Assembly: GCA_963693305.1 (NCBI GenBank)
Contig: OY855905.1
Coordinates: 36,319,637 to 36,383,636, forward strand
From: Meandrina meandrites
Taxonomy: Eukaryota > Cnidaria > Anthozoa > Scleractinia > Meandrinidae
Length of the DNA stretch: 64,000 nucleotides
Direction of reading: 5' to 3'
In this document: one piece after another, positions 44,212 through 56,274 of the stretch
Layout of the letters: each line of letters starts with the position of its first letter
Position numbering within the stretch: position 1 is the stretch's first letter
The notes under the pieces: generated by a model
Seen by the model: only the letters and a program-made list of their open reading frames with translations
Databases searched by the model: none
Told to the model about the DNA's origin: nothing
Made by a program: the position numbers and the translations under genes

Positions 44212-44506
44212 AGATATTTAATCCATCTTATTATTCCACTATTGCGCCATTTTACCATATAAGGGAAAAAGAACGCGCAAAATATGCCACGTTATTACAC
44301 TGTAGAACAGGGCAAAAATATGGACTGAAAGCGGAGCGACAAAATGGCTGAACCAAACTTTAGTTTTTAGTGGAATAATAAATCCCTTATTCGATGGTTT
44401 AACATATAATACGTGCGGACATTTTGCTCATTCCTCGTATTTTTCGCAAAATACCCGCGCGTATTATATGTTAAACCATCGAATAAGGTGTATTTAATAT
44501 CTTGTC
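44212..44506. mobile_element. Inverted-repeat element with a 28-bp perfect inner palindrome
   Basis: The inner arms CTTATTCGATGGTTTAACAT (44388 onward) and their complement (to 44488) are perfect over 28 bp. Outer similarity between agatatttaatcca near 44212 and the end ggtgtatttaatatctt suggests a larger element. Outer boundaries are approximate. Confidence 0.65.
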
Positions 44507-44648
44507 TTTTACCAATATTTCAAAATCCTTTCCCCGTAGCCCCGTATTCATTATTTATTAATGTGTCATTTTGGAGAAAATACAAGCCTTGAAAAGAGTG
44601 GGCTGTGTTTGCCATTAGATAGCGGAAGTTTTGAAGTTAGAGATAATT

Positions 44649-44876
44649 TAGAGAGCTTAAGCACAGGCGTTTTTGAGCCACGGACGGCAGCCGGAAATGG
44701 AACCCTCTCGTCTTTAGCGCTTATTGCCAGCTTTTTGTTCATAAATTCAAATTGAAAGTGCTAAAATGAAAGCTTTCTAACTTATTTTTGGAGGTAAAAG
44801 TTCGCCAAAACCTTAAACATTAACCTTCCGGTTGCCGTCCGTGGCTCAAAAACGTCTGTGCTTAAGCTCTCTATAA
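44649..44876. mobile_element. MITE with ~48-bp terminal inverted repeats
   Basis: Left arm tagagagcttaagcacaggc...gccacggacggcagccggaa and right arm ttccggttgccgtccgtggc...gcttaagctctcta are almost perfect inverted copies. No coding region. It ends about 350 bp before gene C. Confidence 0.85.
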
Positions 44877-46685
44877 TATAACTCTATATAATAAAATAAG
44901 AACGGTGGTGCATTATTTGAAACCACGAAAACATATTTTACATCGGTTTCGAACAATTCAAGTCATTTAATACATCTTGCTATCTTGTCTACTGCGAAAA
45001 CTTCAAAATTCTTCCATCTTACCGGTATCCGGTATTATTTTATAATTTTAAAGAAATTATAACTGGGATAATAAAGACTGGGTTATGTTTCTTCGTTAAT
45101 AGTAGTTACGTAAACGTCAATAAATTGATAGACATTTCTTTAGAAACCTAGCAGTTAAAAATTAATGTTAGGGTTGAAAGCATCTCTATGACAAAGTAGT
45201 AACAGTTCAGCCGTCTTGTTGACCATGAACGTATTCGTGCTTTTATCAGCGAGTAGTTTTATCTACTTTACTTATAATATTTTAGATCAAGGCTTCTGCG
45301 AAGCCACTCAGCTGGCTGGTCTTCAACGCGATCCGGACAAAAGGTTCGGATATGCACAATTCATAGAACACTTTGATCACGTTCTAGATGTTCCAAAACT
45401 TGAAGGAGTTGCTGTTCAAACCGGAAGACACTGCCTTCTGCGATGCGTAAAGAACGATCAGTGTTTTTCCACAAATGTTGGAGCTTTTTACCTTCCAACC
45501 GGAAATATATCGCGTGAGTTGCTGCCCACTGACAAGTACAATGCATCCGAGAAGTTTAAAGCGAATCATACTTTCCATCATTACAGCATTATGGTGAGTA
45601 CCAGTTACATCAAGTGTAATTGTTTCCCCTCTTGCATGATTTTTTGGAACGAGTATGGTGCATGTACAGTTTTATGGAGATTCTATGTTATTTGCAACTG
45701 GCAAAAGTTTACTGATAGCGATTCAAGAGGTTCGAAGTACCTGACGAGTCCGCACTAACACCAGCGCCCATAAAAATTGACAAGGATCCCATCTAGTCAC
45801 AAATGTGGTGTGCAACCTCATACGTCAAATAGCGCGCGCTAATTTCTTGGTCTAAAACTGGTCTCGATCACGAAAGGTATACAGGAGGTCTAAATCTTGA
45901 ATTTCTGTGAAATTTTCTCTTTTTATGTATTCTCTTGTAAGTTTTAAATTTTATTCTGGCCAAATTTCGAGATTTTTTCGCAGCTTTTTAAATTACTTCT
46001 CGGTAGTTATGACGCCATGTTTTAGAAACCCTTCATTTTGTTGTCCGTTTAGCTTCTATTTGCTTACAAATATTGCTTCAGCTGGCTGACCACGGCAAGA
46101 TAAACTGAACAAGGTTTAAGTTTGTCTCATATTGTAGTTTAGGCCATTGCCGCTTTCAGAGGTTGTGAAATAACTTTTCAAAAAAGTAAGTTGTTAACCA
46201 AAAACTAATAAAGCAATTCTTCAAATGAAACAAATTTAGAATGCAAACAGATGTCGATCCGTGGCGAATTAAGCTTCTACTTAACATCTGCCTAAATATC
46301 ATATGAAATACGTAAAAGTCCGTGAACGGAAGTTTTCAGATCTTTATTAAAACGAAAACGCTCAATAATTGAATTGATCAGTGACAATTCTGACTTTTCT
46401 GGATCGTTTAACAAGTACACGTTGAGACAAGGAATATTTCTAGCTGGTTCAAATATTTGCTAATGCAGCAATACGAATAGGCCATTTCAGTCGGATTTAC
46501 CATATTTAGCGTCTCTCCTGTTTAAGCGCTGCCCGAAATAAGTGCCGTGTATGAGATAAAAATTAAAATATATTAAATAACTGCTGCGCTTAAGCATTAA
46601 GCACCGCCCATCTCTATAACATCTCGTCGGCTGTCGTCGCTTATTTAAAGCACTTAAACTCTGCATCAGCGTTTATTCAATATAA

Positions 46686-46806
46686 CAATAGAGTTTATGT
46701 AATTCGCGGGCGTAAATATGTTTTTGGCCCAACTCAGGGTCATTTTAGCTCTGAGCTCTAAGGAAAGACAAAAACATATTTACGCCCAAGAGCATCAACT
46801 CTATTT
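46686..46806. mobile_element. 120-bp fold-back element in gene C intron 1
   Basis: Arms AATAGAGTT...GGGCGTAAATATGTTTTT and AAAAACATATTTACGCCC...AACTCTATT are inverted copies. Confidence 0.75.
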
Positions 46807-46809
46807 CTA

Positions 46810-48600
46810 TTATAATAATTTCTGAGGGCATTCAGGAAAGGAATCAAAACAGTAAGCGAATTTATCTTGAACACTGCCGACGTCGAGTCGTCATTTATTT
46901 CTGATTGAAAACCATGCAGGCTTATAAAAGTTTACAAAACTCGGCAGGAAACCGCAAAATTACTCAAAAAAATCTTTGTTCTAAAGTTCTCTTGAAAAGG
47001 AAATTACAGAATTCTATAGAAAGCGAATAATATTCGTCATTGAAATGTGTTAAAATGAATCGTGTTGCAGGCTAAAACGGCAGTTTGGCATGAAATTAAG
47101 TCTAAGCGAGATTCGTTCGTTCGCTCGACGAAAACAAACTTTCATTCACATTGCTGCTGGATTCTTCTTCGAGTTTCTGTAATTCTTCTTCATCAAACTG
47201 AGAAGACTGAGAATCTGCTTCCCCGTTAGGTTTTCCAGTAATTTTGTCGTTGTAAAGCTCAATAACAGTTTGTAGTTGCAGATGCCAGCGCCACGACTCA
47301 AATTCAAATTCAGAGTGCTGCCAGCCAGCAAGAAAACGGCGCGAACAATTAAATGGTATTCAGTTCTGATTGGCTGGCTAAGTTATTTACTTGTTTCTGA
47401 TTGGTCCACGCTGAATTCGCCATTTTAGCCTGCAAAATACGCCGCAATGCCCGATGAAATAATTATAATGAGGCTCGCACCCAGCTTTGTCCCCAGGCCA
47501 CTTCGTGCTATGCAAGTGAGCGGAGGAGGCTTGGAAACGAGTGCAGTCGCGCGTTCTCAGGCGAATTCTCGCGACAAGCATCCCAGCTCGCCGGCGACGA
47601 CTGGGAACAAGGCTGGCCTACACCATGATGCAGCTAGCTGACTCCGATCAGAAATGATGATTGACATTTTAATTGCTTTTTGGTTGCTGTTGTTGCTTTT
47701 TAGTAAAGAAAAGGGTGGTTATGTTTTACTCGAAACGACTTTTTCCGGCGAATTTTTGACAGGATCAATAATAAGCGACTTCCTTGAAAGAAAAAAACAA
47801 AAACAAACCGCTGTCCTTAAATAAGCACTGCTTAAAAAAAGTCAAAAACTTTAATAAGCGCCACGATTAAAGTAACGTCCCGTGGGTTTTTCTAGCTGTC
47901 CGTTTAAGAGTGTTTTCGGATCAAAGTAGATGCAGTACCTGAATTCCTGACGAGTTTCACCTACCGAGTTGCAGCCAAGGAAGGACCCCTTACGTTTTCA
48001 TTCCGAGATTGAATGTCAGTTTCTCATCACGTTTTTCTGAAAGTGAAAGCCGAAGAGCAAAAATGACTTGTGTTCATATCTTTAGATATAAACTTTTTAT
48101 TTAGAAGCTCAAATGTTTATTATTTTGTTGTTTTGTTTTTATCATTTATTTCATCCATACTATCGTAATTTCTTCTTTGATTGTTAGTTTAGTTTTCATT
48201 ATAAAATACTTGACCAACACAATAGGGCAAATACGTAAAAGTACGAAAATACCTCGAAGCGTTCCGAAGCATGCCAAGGAAAAATTAATTGAAATATTTT
48301 TAGTGTCTATTGCAATAGGTGATGGAAGCAATAAGTTAAAGATGATGTTGTAGAAGACGAAAAATATTCTTGACTCTCTACTCATTGCAAATGTTTACGA
48401 AGATGAACCGACGTTTTGCTAAAAAAATACGAACATTTCTGAAGACTAGTAAACCTTTCTGAACATAATTTATTTCTTCTCTTATTTTGGGCATTTTTTT
48501 CATTGTTTTGTTACATGTATTTCAATCTTGACACGGTGGACTTTTACTAGGAACTATGTTCGAAACTATCTAAATAATTTCGAATATTTCGTGTTTTCCA
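46810..48600. other. Rest of gene C intron 1
   Basis: I searched here for a small coding exon of phase 0-2 that would reconcile gene C exon 1 with its EGF exon and found none. There is also a GC-richer patch (47440-47640) of unknown nature. Confidence 0.4.
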
Positions 48601-50593
48601 TAGTCCTTGTGAAAGTTTTCCTTGTCAGCACGGTGGAACCTGCCGAGCACTTTACGAGACAGATGACTACAACTGCACTTGTACACAAGACTACACCGGC
48701 AGAAACTGTGACACGCGCTTCGGTGAGTATCGTCGGTCTTTCGCCTTATGTTCTCTATATAATCGTCTGAATTTTGCCAGACTAAAAAACAAATTAAACA
48801 AACAAACAAAATTATTATTTTTGTCTATTTGCAAATGCACAAATACGGCTACATTCACTGCTTTTTACAACATGCACTACTTCCTGCAAAAGCTTTCGTC
48901 ATCTTTATGGCCTAATAACTAATTTATTATCTTGATGTCATGTCGAGGTTCGTTTAAATTCAACGTGAATAGCAAAGACAATCACTCCGTTTTTCATAGC
49001 ATTTTTTTTTTCTTATTTCTCAAGTACCACTTGCCATATCCTGCAAGAAGCACTACACATCGGGATTGACCTCCAGTGGAACCTACTACCTAAGTGTGTC
49101 AGGGCATTCTTTCCAGGTAAGAAAAGTGATTTCTATTACAGTGCCCTTGTTTATTAACAGTTACACTTCCAACAAAACCAATATCTTCTGTTTGAAATGG
49201 ATATAGTCGAAGGCGTGACTTGGTAGTTGTCTTCTCAGCAAAAAGAGAAGCAACATCGTTCTTTTTATCATTTTTTGGGTTAGGGATGCCAGAACGAGAT
49301 ATCAGTGGTTTTTTTTTCATCCTTATGCTACGAAAACTACAAATTGTACTGTGTATAGAAGATTGACTGCGATTCATATGATTATTTCATCTTTGATGCT
49401 ATTAGGTATATTGTGACATGTCATCTAACGGTGGTGGTTGGACTCTCATCTCGCGCTTCTCCAATGCTGACAGTGCAAACTGGATGCAGCCCAACGGCAG
49501 CTGGTGGTATGACCGCACTTCTGCTAACGGCAACGTTACCAGTCCATCAGATAACTACGACATGATATCACCCACCTTCTGGCGTGTCACAGGCAATTAT
49601 ATCAAAATAACCCGGAGTGGTGACAGCTCTAACACAGCCTTGTTATACACCAGCAGCTGCACTGGTGGGAAAACCTTCAGAAGCTTTATAACAAGTTTGG
49701 CAACTTTAGACATGGCACTGTGTGGAACAGCGACTCATGCCGAGGATCCTGCTACTCGTACCATGGGGGAAATTATTCATCCACAGTTGGTTTCGGTTCA
49801 GCGGAATGTAACGGCAGTCTTCAAAGCAGTAATTACCTGTCATTCTGGTGTGACTGGAGTGATGGTGACGGAGCCGTGATGATGATTGGTGGTGGAGGTG
49901 ATTCATGCAGGAGGGCAGATCATGGCATTGGCATCACAGAGGAAAATGAGGCTAAGTTCTCCGAAAGTCAAGAGAATGATTTTGGTGATGATGGCAACAA
50001 CCCTTCCAGTTATTCTCTCAATCTGTGGATGAAATAGCTTGGTTTTATTGATCTATCAGCTACACTGATCTTTTAGATGCTAGAAAACACTAAAGAATTT
50101 TGTGTAAATGTAGTTATAAAAACCATAGTCAATAGAGGGAAATGGCTATGAAGCCCGGCAAACATCAAAAGAGCAAACAAAGAGACCAAGATTAAAGTTG
50201 GAAGGTCCATGACAGTGCACGTCTTTTGTTTTGTGCTCATACACTATGTATGAATTACGTAATCACAATGTTTTTATTGGTTAGTTACATGAACACACGT
50301 AACCATCATTTGTATTTTGTCAGGTTTTGTGCACTGTCAACCCCCAAAATTGCGAACAAAAACCTATAACAAAGAACTTTGCCGGGCTTAATAACCCTTG
50401 GTTAACTATGTAAAAACTGGTCATAGTATATTGCAATTTCTGAGTTTTGATTAGTTTACAGGCCATGGTATCTGAGCTCATATGCCATGGACTACAAATA
50501 TGGTAGATGTACGCGTCCGCGAGAACAACCGGGGAGCTCAAATATTGCAATACTTTGAGTGCTTTTAATAAAACAATTATTCTACTCGCGCAT

Positions 50594-50602
50594 ATGATGA
50601 TT

Positions 50603-50665
<63 letters not shown>

Positions 50666-50666
50666 A
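50594..50666. repeat. (GAT)n microsatellite, tail of a minus-strand SINE
   Basis: About 23 near-perfect trinucleotide units. It sits directly at the 3' end of the SINE that follows and is probably its tail. Confidence 0.92.
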
Positions 50667-50818
50667 AAAGCCCCAACTAGCAGGAGGCAGACCATGCATT
50701 TGGCTATTTACAAGAGTATTCGAGGAGTGAACCAGTTGGTGATTAGAATGGGATTTAAACCCGCGACTCCGGATTTCAATTTGAGCGCTTTAACAGCTTG
50801 GTCATGCTGCCTCGGTTA
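50595..50818 (-). mobile_element. tRNA-derived SINE, same family as 17741-18035
   Basis: On the minus strand the head has a degenerate A box and a B-box-like cgcgggtttaaatcccattc. The body has cttgtaaatagcc and ctgctagttgggg, matching the body of the 17.7-kb SINE, then the (ATC)n tail. Confidence 0.7.
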
Positions 50819-50819
50819 G

Positions 50820-52815
50820 CCACGCTTCCTCCAAAAATCGACCGTACGTTCTTTTCCATTGGTAGTATGTCGGATTTTGTTCTTTATTTGAGCGTTCAAT
50901 CATATAAGTAATGGCGATTGAACAGAGGGAGTACACGATTACTCTATGAATTGTGCAACCCTAGTAGGTCCAATTGTCAATAAATCGCACCTACAACAAA
51001 CGTCGAGGTTAGGAAGTGTGACAGAAACTATTTTTAGTGAGACAGCAAGAAAGAACCTTTTTAAATGTACCTAGTTGACGCGAGAATGACGTAATGATGG
51101 TATCCAAATACAGGTTAGACTGCAAGCAGTCGTTTTTTCTCTTAAATCGTAAACAAGCGTTTATCAAAATGCGCGAAGTGCCAATCGTCTCTCCCCAGTG
51201 TCACTCTCCGTCTTGGCATTGGCTCCAGACCTCTCGTTTGAAGACCGAGCATGTTCGTAAAACATGTGACTGTTTTGCAGTTTTTTAATTACAGCTATTC
51301 AATTTGAAGTTGTTCAAATCTGGATACCTGTAATTAGACACCCACTTGATCGCGCTCTAACTACGTAACGAAATAAGCGCGCGGGAAACCAATGAGAAAC
51401 GAGAATTTTGTTATTGGTTGAATTATCACCAGCTGGAATTGTTTAGTTTTGTATCTCAATACGCGCATTAAAAGAAAAAACTTCAAAATCACTACAAGTT
51501 ATTTCGTTTCTCTGAAATCGGTTTACTTAAGCCCCTCGCAGGCGTGGATCCAGGAAAAATAGTGACCGTTTTTCAATAACACGAACGCCAAAGGCGTGAG
51601 CTGTTAGCGGTTTGGCGTGTATGTTCCTCCAAAAAAAAAAATAGATTTTGGCTCCCTGAAGTGACATGAGTAGGTATTTTGAGTCACCCATTTTCCTTGG
51701 ATGTGGATAATTTCGTCAATATAAATTTCCACATTGTAATGATTTCGGAAAAACTCTAAAACTAAAAATGATTTAAAAAAACTGACTGATTTCCGTAAAA
51801 CGGTGGAAACCGGTTTGGATTCGCACCTGCCTCGCACTTTTCGCACAAAATACGCATAGTAATGATCTTTCTTAGAAACTTGTTTTCCCACATGTTTTAG
51901 CATTTTCGGGTTGTTTTATGTTATCGATTTGGGAAATTAAAGTTTAGATTCGAATAGTTCTTCGGTTTTAAACTTAACTTCTTTCTACTGGATTTTGATT
52001 AAGATTAAAACATTTTCTTTAAGTTACATTTATATGTCCACGTATTTACATTACTCCCTTAGATTCCTATAGTTCAGATATTCTCAAAATACAAATTTTT
52101 GCCAAGTAAACTAACTAGCCGAATTTAACTTTTTTTTTGTTTGAGAGGTTTTGGACAGCTGAATTACCTCTGCGAATTTTCTTTTAAATGTATTTGAAGC
52201 GGTTCTTGTAAAATCGCATTAATTCAATAACGACAGTTTAAATACAAGACAATTTAATAATTGTTTGATTTAGATTGTCTTTGAGTTGAGTTGTAGCCTC
52301 GTTGAGGACACCAATAAAGTTCATTATGAGAAAGAGCGCCCTGTTCATCTTAATATGAGACAAGATCATTTCTATTGATGGCTGGAGAGGGGTGGAGGGG
52401 GTGGGGAATTCTTTTCGTGGGTTGACGCTCGTTATAAATTAAGACACGCAATAGCTGTAAAGGTAGGCTGGGGTTTTCTGAAACGCCCTGAAACACGTTG
52501 ATTCTACAAATTCATCTTGAGAGTCTTGATCCCTCGCACGATTCTAGCACATTTCTTTGGCGCACTGTGTTGCTCTGAAGAAAATAAAAAGGTAAATTTC
52601 TCAGGGTTAAATTAAGCAGGATACCAAAAGCACCGTTTGTGAAATACCAACACACGCTAATTGTGCGCGTAAGCTTTTGAATTTCTTTGCATATGAAGGA
52701 ACTGTTTCGTCCGATACCGAGCTTATCTAAATTTTCTCAAAACAATGTTTAATCATAAGTTAATAAGTATATTTTTCTATACGTTGATTCAGTTGTTTCG
52801 GCTTATTTAGCGAGT
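50820..52815. other. Spacer after gene C without recognised feature
   Basis: AT-rich; no exon-like segment, RNA gene or clear repeat boundary was supported. Confidence 0.4.
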
Positions 52816-52820
52816 TTCAG

Positions 52821-53021
52821 ATATGTCCAGGATTGAACGCTAATGAGGTGCATGTTTTTTATGAAAGGCGTCACAAAGTGTCCTCATTAATAAAAGTTCA
52901 CCAAAACACACCAAATTCTGTCAAATATGAAATCATATGGGAATGTCAAATAACCCAGACAGACATGAAGTACCTATTAAACAATACTTGGTTCGATCCT
53001 GGACATAAGTGGCGAGTTTGA
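52821..53021 (+). other. Isolated 66-codon exon-like frame (ICPGLNANE...)
   Basis: Follows a TTTCAG acceptor and encodes [18 protein letters not shown], continuing through WECQITQTDMKYLL to DPGHKWRV and a stop. It is homologous to the shattered copy in gene B intron 17 (35889 onward) in both sequence and acceptor. No gene exon precedes it on this strand after gene C, so it is either a relic of a lost gene tail or an alternative 3' exon. Domain unknown. Confidence 0.4.
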
Positions 53022-53233
53022 AGAATTACAGAGATTGATATGACAAAACTGAACATAATTGAGTTGGTTGAGCGTTTTGGCTACCAAAGAACAGAATACG
53101 CTTGCGTTAACTGTGACTGACATCGACCAAGCGATTGACTAATCGTTTCTATATGGCCAGGGCAGAGCCAGCAAAGCAAAGCAAGTGGGAAAAGTCAGTT
53201 GTTTAGCAGCCATACGCGTTTAATCCCGCTTAA

Positions 53234-53534
53234 GGAGGCTCACAACGGTTTCCAGCAATTTCGAGCTCTTAAACTTTGATGGGTCAGTACTACAAATCAT
53301 TATCAGTTACTGCTACAATAATGATATCAAACAAATTCCCAATCATTGCTGAACAAGTTGCGGTCATTTTCATGACGTCACTGGTTACTATAACAACAGT
53401 TTTACCCGTTAAAAACACCCTTAATTTTCCCTTTAAGTGCTTATAACTCAAAACCGAGTCCGATGACCCCCATTTTTTATCATTGAATGATGTGCAAAGT
53501 TAAAAAAATTCTCCGGAGCGGTTTCAGAGCCACC
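53234..53534. mobile_element. 301-bp piggyBac-like MITE with TTAA target site
   Basis: Flanked by TTAA (53230-53233, 53535-53538). Ends GGAGGCTCACAACGGTTTC and (inverted) GGTGGCTCTGAAACCGC are terminal repeats. No transposase. Confidence 0.75.
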
Positions 53535-53777
53535 TTAAATTTCCTGCCTGCTTATGCATGATGGACAATTCCATTCCACCCAGTTCCATTTCTGAGGGTA
53601 AGAAGTAAAAGACTGGGATGGCATGTCCTAGCAGACCGTCTGTTTTCAAAAGAGTTAGTACTTTTAATTTCATCGCCTTTACTGCCCCTTGACGAAATCG
53701 TTAATTCTCCTAAATTCTGCATTTCTTTCATTTCTGTATTTTTTTCCTTTCCTTAAAGTCAGAAAGTATGTTTTTTT

Positions 53778-53945
53778 TATAAGAGAAACATTCTGATCAG
53801 AAGTATAAATGTTGAAGTTAAAACTGAGGTCAGCCACATGTCTGCCAATACATGGACATGTTTCACGTAGACTGACCGTAACGATAAATTATCAAGCCGC
53901 GGAGTAACAGTATTTTACAACAGGAAAATGAAATAATTAAAAAAA
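53778..53945 (+). repeat. Duplicated upstream block, partner of 7066-7262
   Basis: Aligns with the block upstream of the dead signal-peptide exon. Here it lies 2.3 kb upstream of gene D, shortened by several deletions. Confidence 0.65.
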
Positions 53946-54039
53946 AGTAGTACAAAAAAGGCAAAGTTGGTAAGACGCCTCCGCGCGGACGGGATCGGGA
54001 CCAGGATACGTTATTTTATTTCATTTTATATAGATTTTT

Positions 54040-54142
<103 letters not shown>

Positions 54143-54159
54143 CGTTAATTATTCTTGAC

Positions 54160-55840
54160 CATCATGACTTCCCAATAAAACCAGAATTGCGGACATTAAC
54201 TAACCAAAACAGAAGAATAGAAAACCCTTGGTGACTGAAAGTAAAGGAAATAAATAAACAACAAAGAGAATACCTAGTCTGTCGTAAGAGTCAGGATTTC
54301 GAGGTGGAACTCGAGTCAGGATTTTAATGACCAGTCTTTTCGCCCGCCAATGAAATAAGCTAGACCTGTTAATTCGATTACGGCATTTGGAGATTTTGAA
54401 TCTTATTCCAACTATATACCCCGCACGCCACAGAGCGGTCAAACGCTACGCGCGCGCGCAGCTCCCGTGCAATTCCTTCCAAAATTCTCCATACAAAGTC
54501 TTAAATTTTCCGAAAACTTTCGCTTTAAAGCCAAAAGTTAACGCCGTCTCTGGAAAGTTAAGGTTTATATACCGCTTATGGATGGGAAATTTGATAATTG
54601 TTATCTACTGAGTCTCCCAGCGAGAACTTTTCTTTTACGGTACTAGTTTTATAACAATTTCCTACAAAAGTTTGCCCACTTTCGAGTCAAATTCTTAGAA
54701 AAGTTCGAGGCGCCGAAAACCGGAGGTGACGTCATTTTTGCGTTTGACCGCTGTGTGCCCGCACGCACGCACGTTTATTCAGGCATAGCAGCAGAAGTGC
54801 CAAAATGTTAGATAAAGATCCACGCAAACCAGGCATTTCTTGACCAATCTCCACCTGATTTCTTGCCCAGCTGTTCCGGATTGTCCTATCACAAGAGCCT
54901 AATCAGCTTGTAGGTTAAATTTCCCAGACGTGAACATACTACCGGGATTTTGTTTGACTTGTCAGATGCAATTGAGCATGCTAAGGGGTTCTTAGCCAAA
55001 GAGAGCATCACTGAAAGCAGGGTGGCTTTGATTAGCTGAGACATGCTTAAAGATATCCCACAGTCCAAAACAGTAGACACAATAAATGCGAAGAATTTAT
55101 TTGTGATTTTTACAGAAGAAGAGGTGATGATTGCTTTGAAAAGCTACCGTTGCTACTGTTGAGATTTGCAATCCTAAGGCTGGCGATACAAATCACAGTG
55201 TCACTAGAACAGATTTCCATCCGGTATCCATATCATGACGCTTTGCAAGATGGGAAATTTGAGAACGAAGAGCGAATGGTTATATTTGATTGGCAGATTG
55301 TGCACTAGAGTGGCTTTTTAACTGAAGAAAGTTTACGAAACATGTCATGGTACTACCTTGCTTGAAGGGTGAGTAGGTGAGCGTTTTCCTCTCTGCAGAA
55401 CTGATCTTAAGTGTTTCCGTGCAAAGTTTGCTGTCATTGCACAAGCTCTTGTGGCTGTGAATTAGAGATTGAACTTTGTCTCCTATGCTGTTGTTATTCA
55501 ATACAAGTAGACAAGAAAAAGAAGACCAGATTTGAGCACAAATAATCATTTAAGTTCTAAAAACAAAAAGAGTGTGATTAATAGGAAAGAATGAAGGCTC
55601 AGTTCAGATCAATCCGAGGTGAGGTCAAACGTATTTAAGTTCTTTCCCATGTGCGCACGTAGGATGAATAAACCAAGATGTAGAACATGGTAAAAGTGTT
55701 GAAACGTGAAAATGGCATGGCTGCAGTCGCTAAAACCAGAGGGGGGTTAAAACAGGTCTGATGTACTTCCTGCTAGCTGTGCAATGGAATGCACATGAAA
55801 CTGACCTGCATCGTCTTGCACTGGGAAGTGTAGTGTTAGT
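54160..55840. other. Spacer upstream of gene D without recognised feature
   Basis: Only short interrupted frames on both strands; no RNA or repeat boundary identified. Confidence 0.4.
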
Positions 55841-55841
55841 T

Positions 55842-56055
55842 GCTGGCAAAAATCCACTATTGAAAACTTATAATCTGTCAGGTGACGGGCTTTAAACATC
55901 GTCGGTCCTTTTTCGTAACATAAAACGAGACAGTCTTTGTAGGATTAAAACATATGCCCAGGCCCATGCCCTCCATAATTTTCATAAATGAATTGTATCA
56001 TTTCCACTTAAGTAAGCTGATCAAATTCAATGTTCTCGGGACCTTAACTCTTCAT
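55842..56055 (+). repeat. Gene D upstream block, partner of 43470-43665
   Basis: Shares tggcaaaaatccac, atatgcccaggcccat and aagctgatcaaattcaatgt with the block 1.6 kb before gene C. Probably carried along by local duplication. Confidence 0.65.
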
Positions 56056-56216
56056 CAGTTCAAATATTGTTGGTACTTTTTTCCTTTATCCCGACAGGAT
56101 GAAATTACAGATTCTTACTCGCCCCTACCCGGACAAAAATAAAGAGAATATTGTTTTTGATCACTTCCGAAGGGAGGTGTTTTAAAGGACACTTCTCTGG
56201 GAACATGCGTCAGAAG

Positions 56217-56222
56217 TATAAA
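56217..56222 (+). promoter_or_regulatory. Candidate TATA box of gene D
   Basis: TATAAA lies 58 bp before the gene D start codon and is conserved in sequence and spacing with 7700-7706 upstream of the dead copy. This predicts a very short 5' UTR. Confidence 0.5.
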
Positions 56223-56274
56223 CTTGTGAAAAAGTTGGAACTCTTGTTACTGCAGTCTGTAATCTCACTGCAAA

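Larger units (their letters stand above)
45225..50037 (+). pseudogene. Gene C: PAN-EGF-fibrinogen-like secreted protein gene, apparently disrupted
   Basis: Exons seen: 45225-45593 (signal peptide MNVFVLLSASSFIYF, then a PAN/apple-like domain with HCLLRCVKNDQCFSTN, KYNASEKFKAN and HHYSIM); 48604-48722 (EGF: PCESFPCQHGGTC, YNCTC, GRNC); 49025-49116 (92-nt linker ending SGHSFQ); 49406-50037 (fibrinogen/intelectin-like, ending SYSLNLWMK). Defects: the last exon is 632 nt and loses one base near 49695, shifting frame between GKTFRSFIT and WNSDSCRGSC. Exon 1 ends in phase 0 while the EGF exon needs two incoming nucleotides. A PAN position where Cys is expected (NISRELL) is Arg. It could still be a gene with an undetected small exon plus an assembly error. 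The product would be an extracellular recognition or matrix protein. Confidence 0.7.

Noticed and set aside
45738..45775. CTGACGAG motif resembling a hammerhead ribozyme core
   Set aside because: No following GAAA and no stems closing the three helices could be found.
50320..50676. 118-codon minus-strand ORF with a poly-isoleucine run
   Set aside because: It is the translation of the (GAT)n microsatellite.
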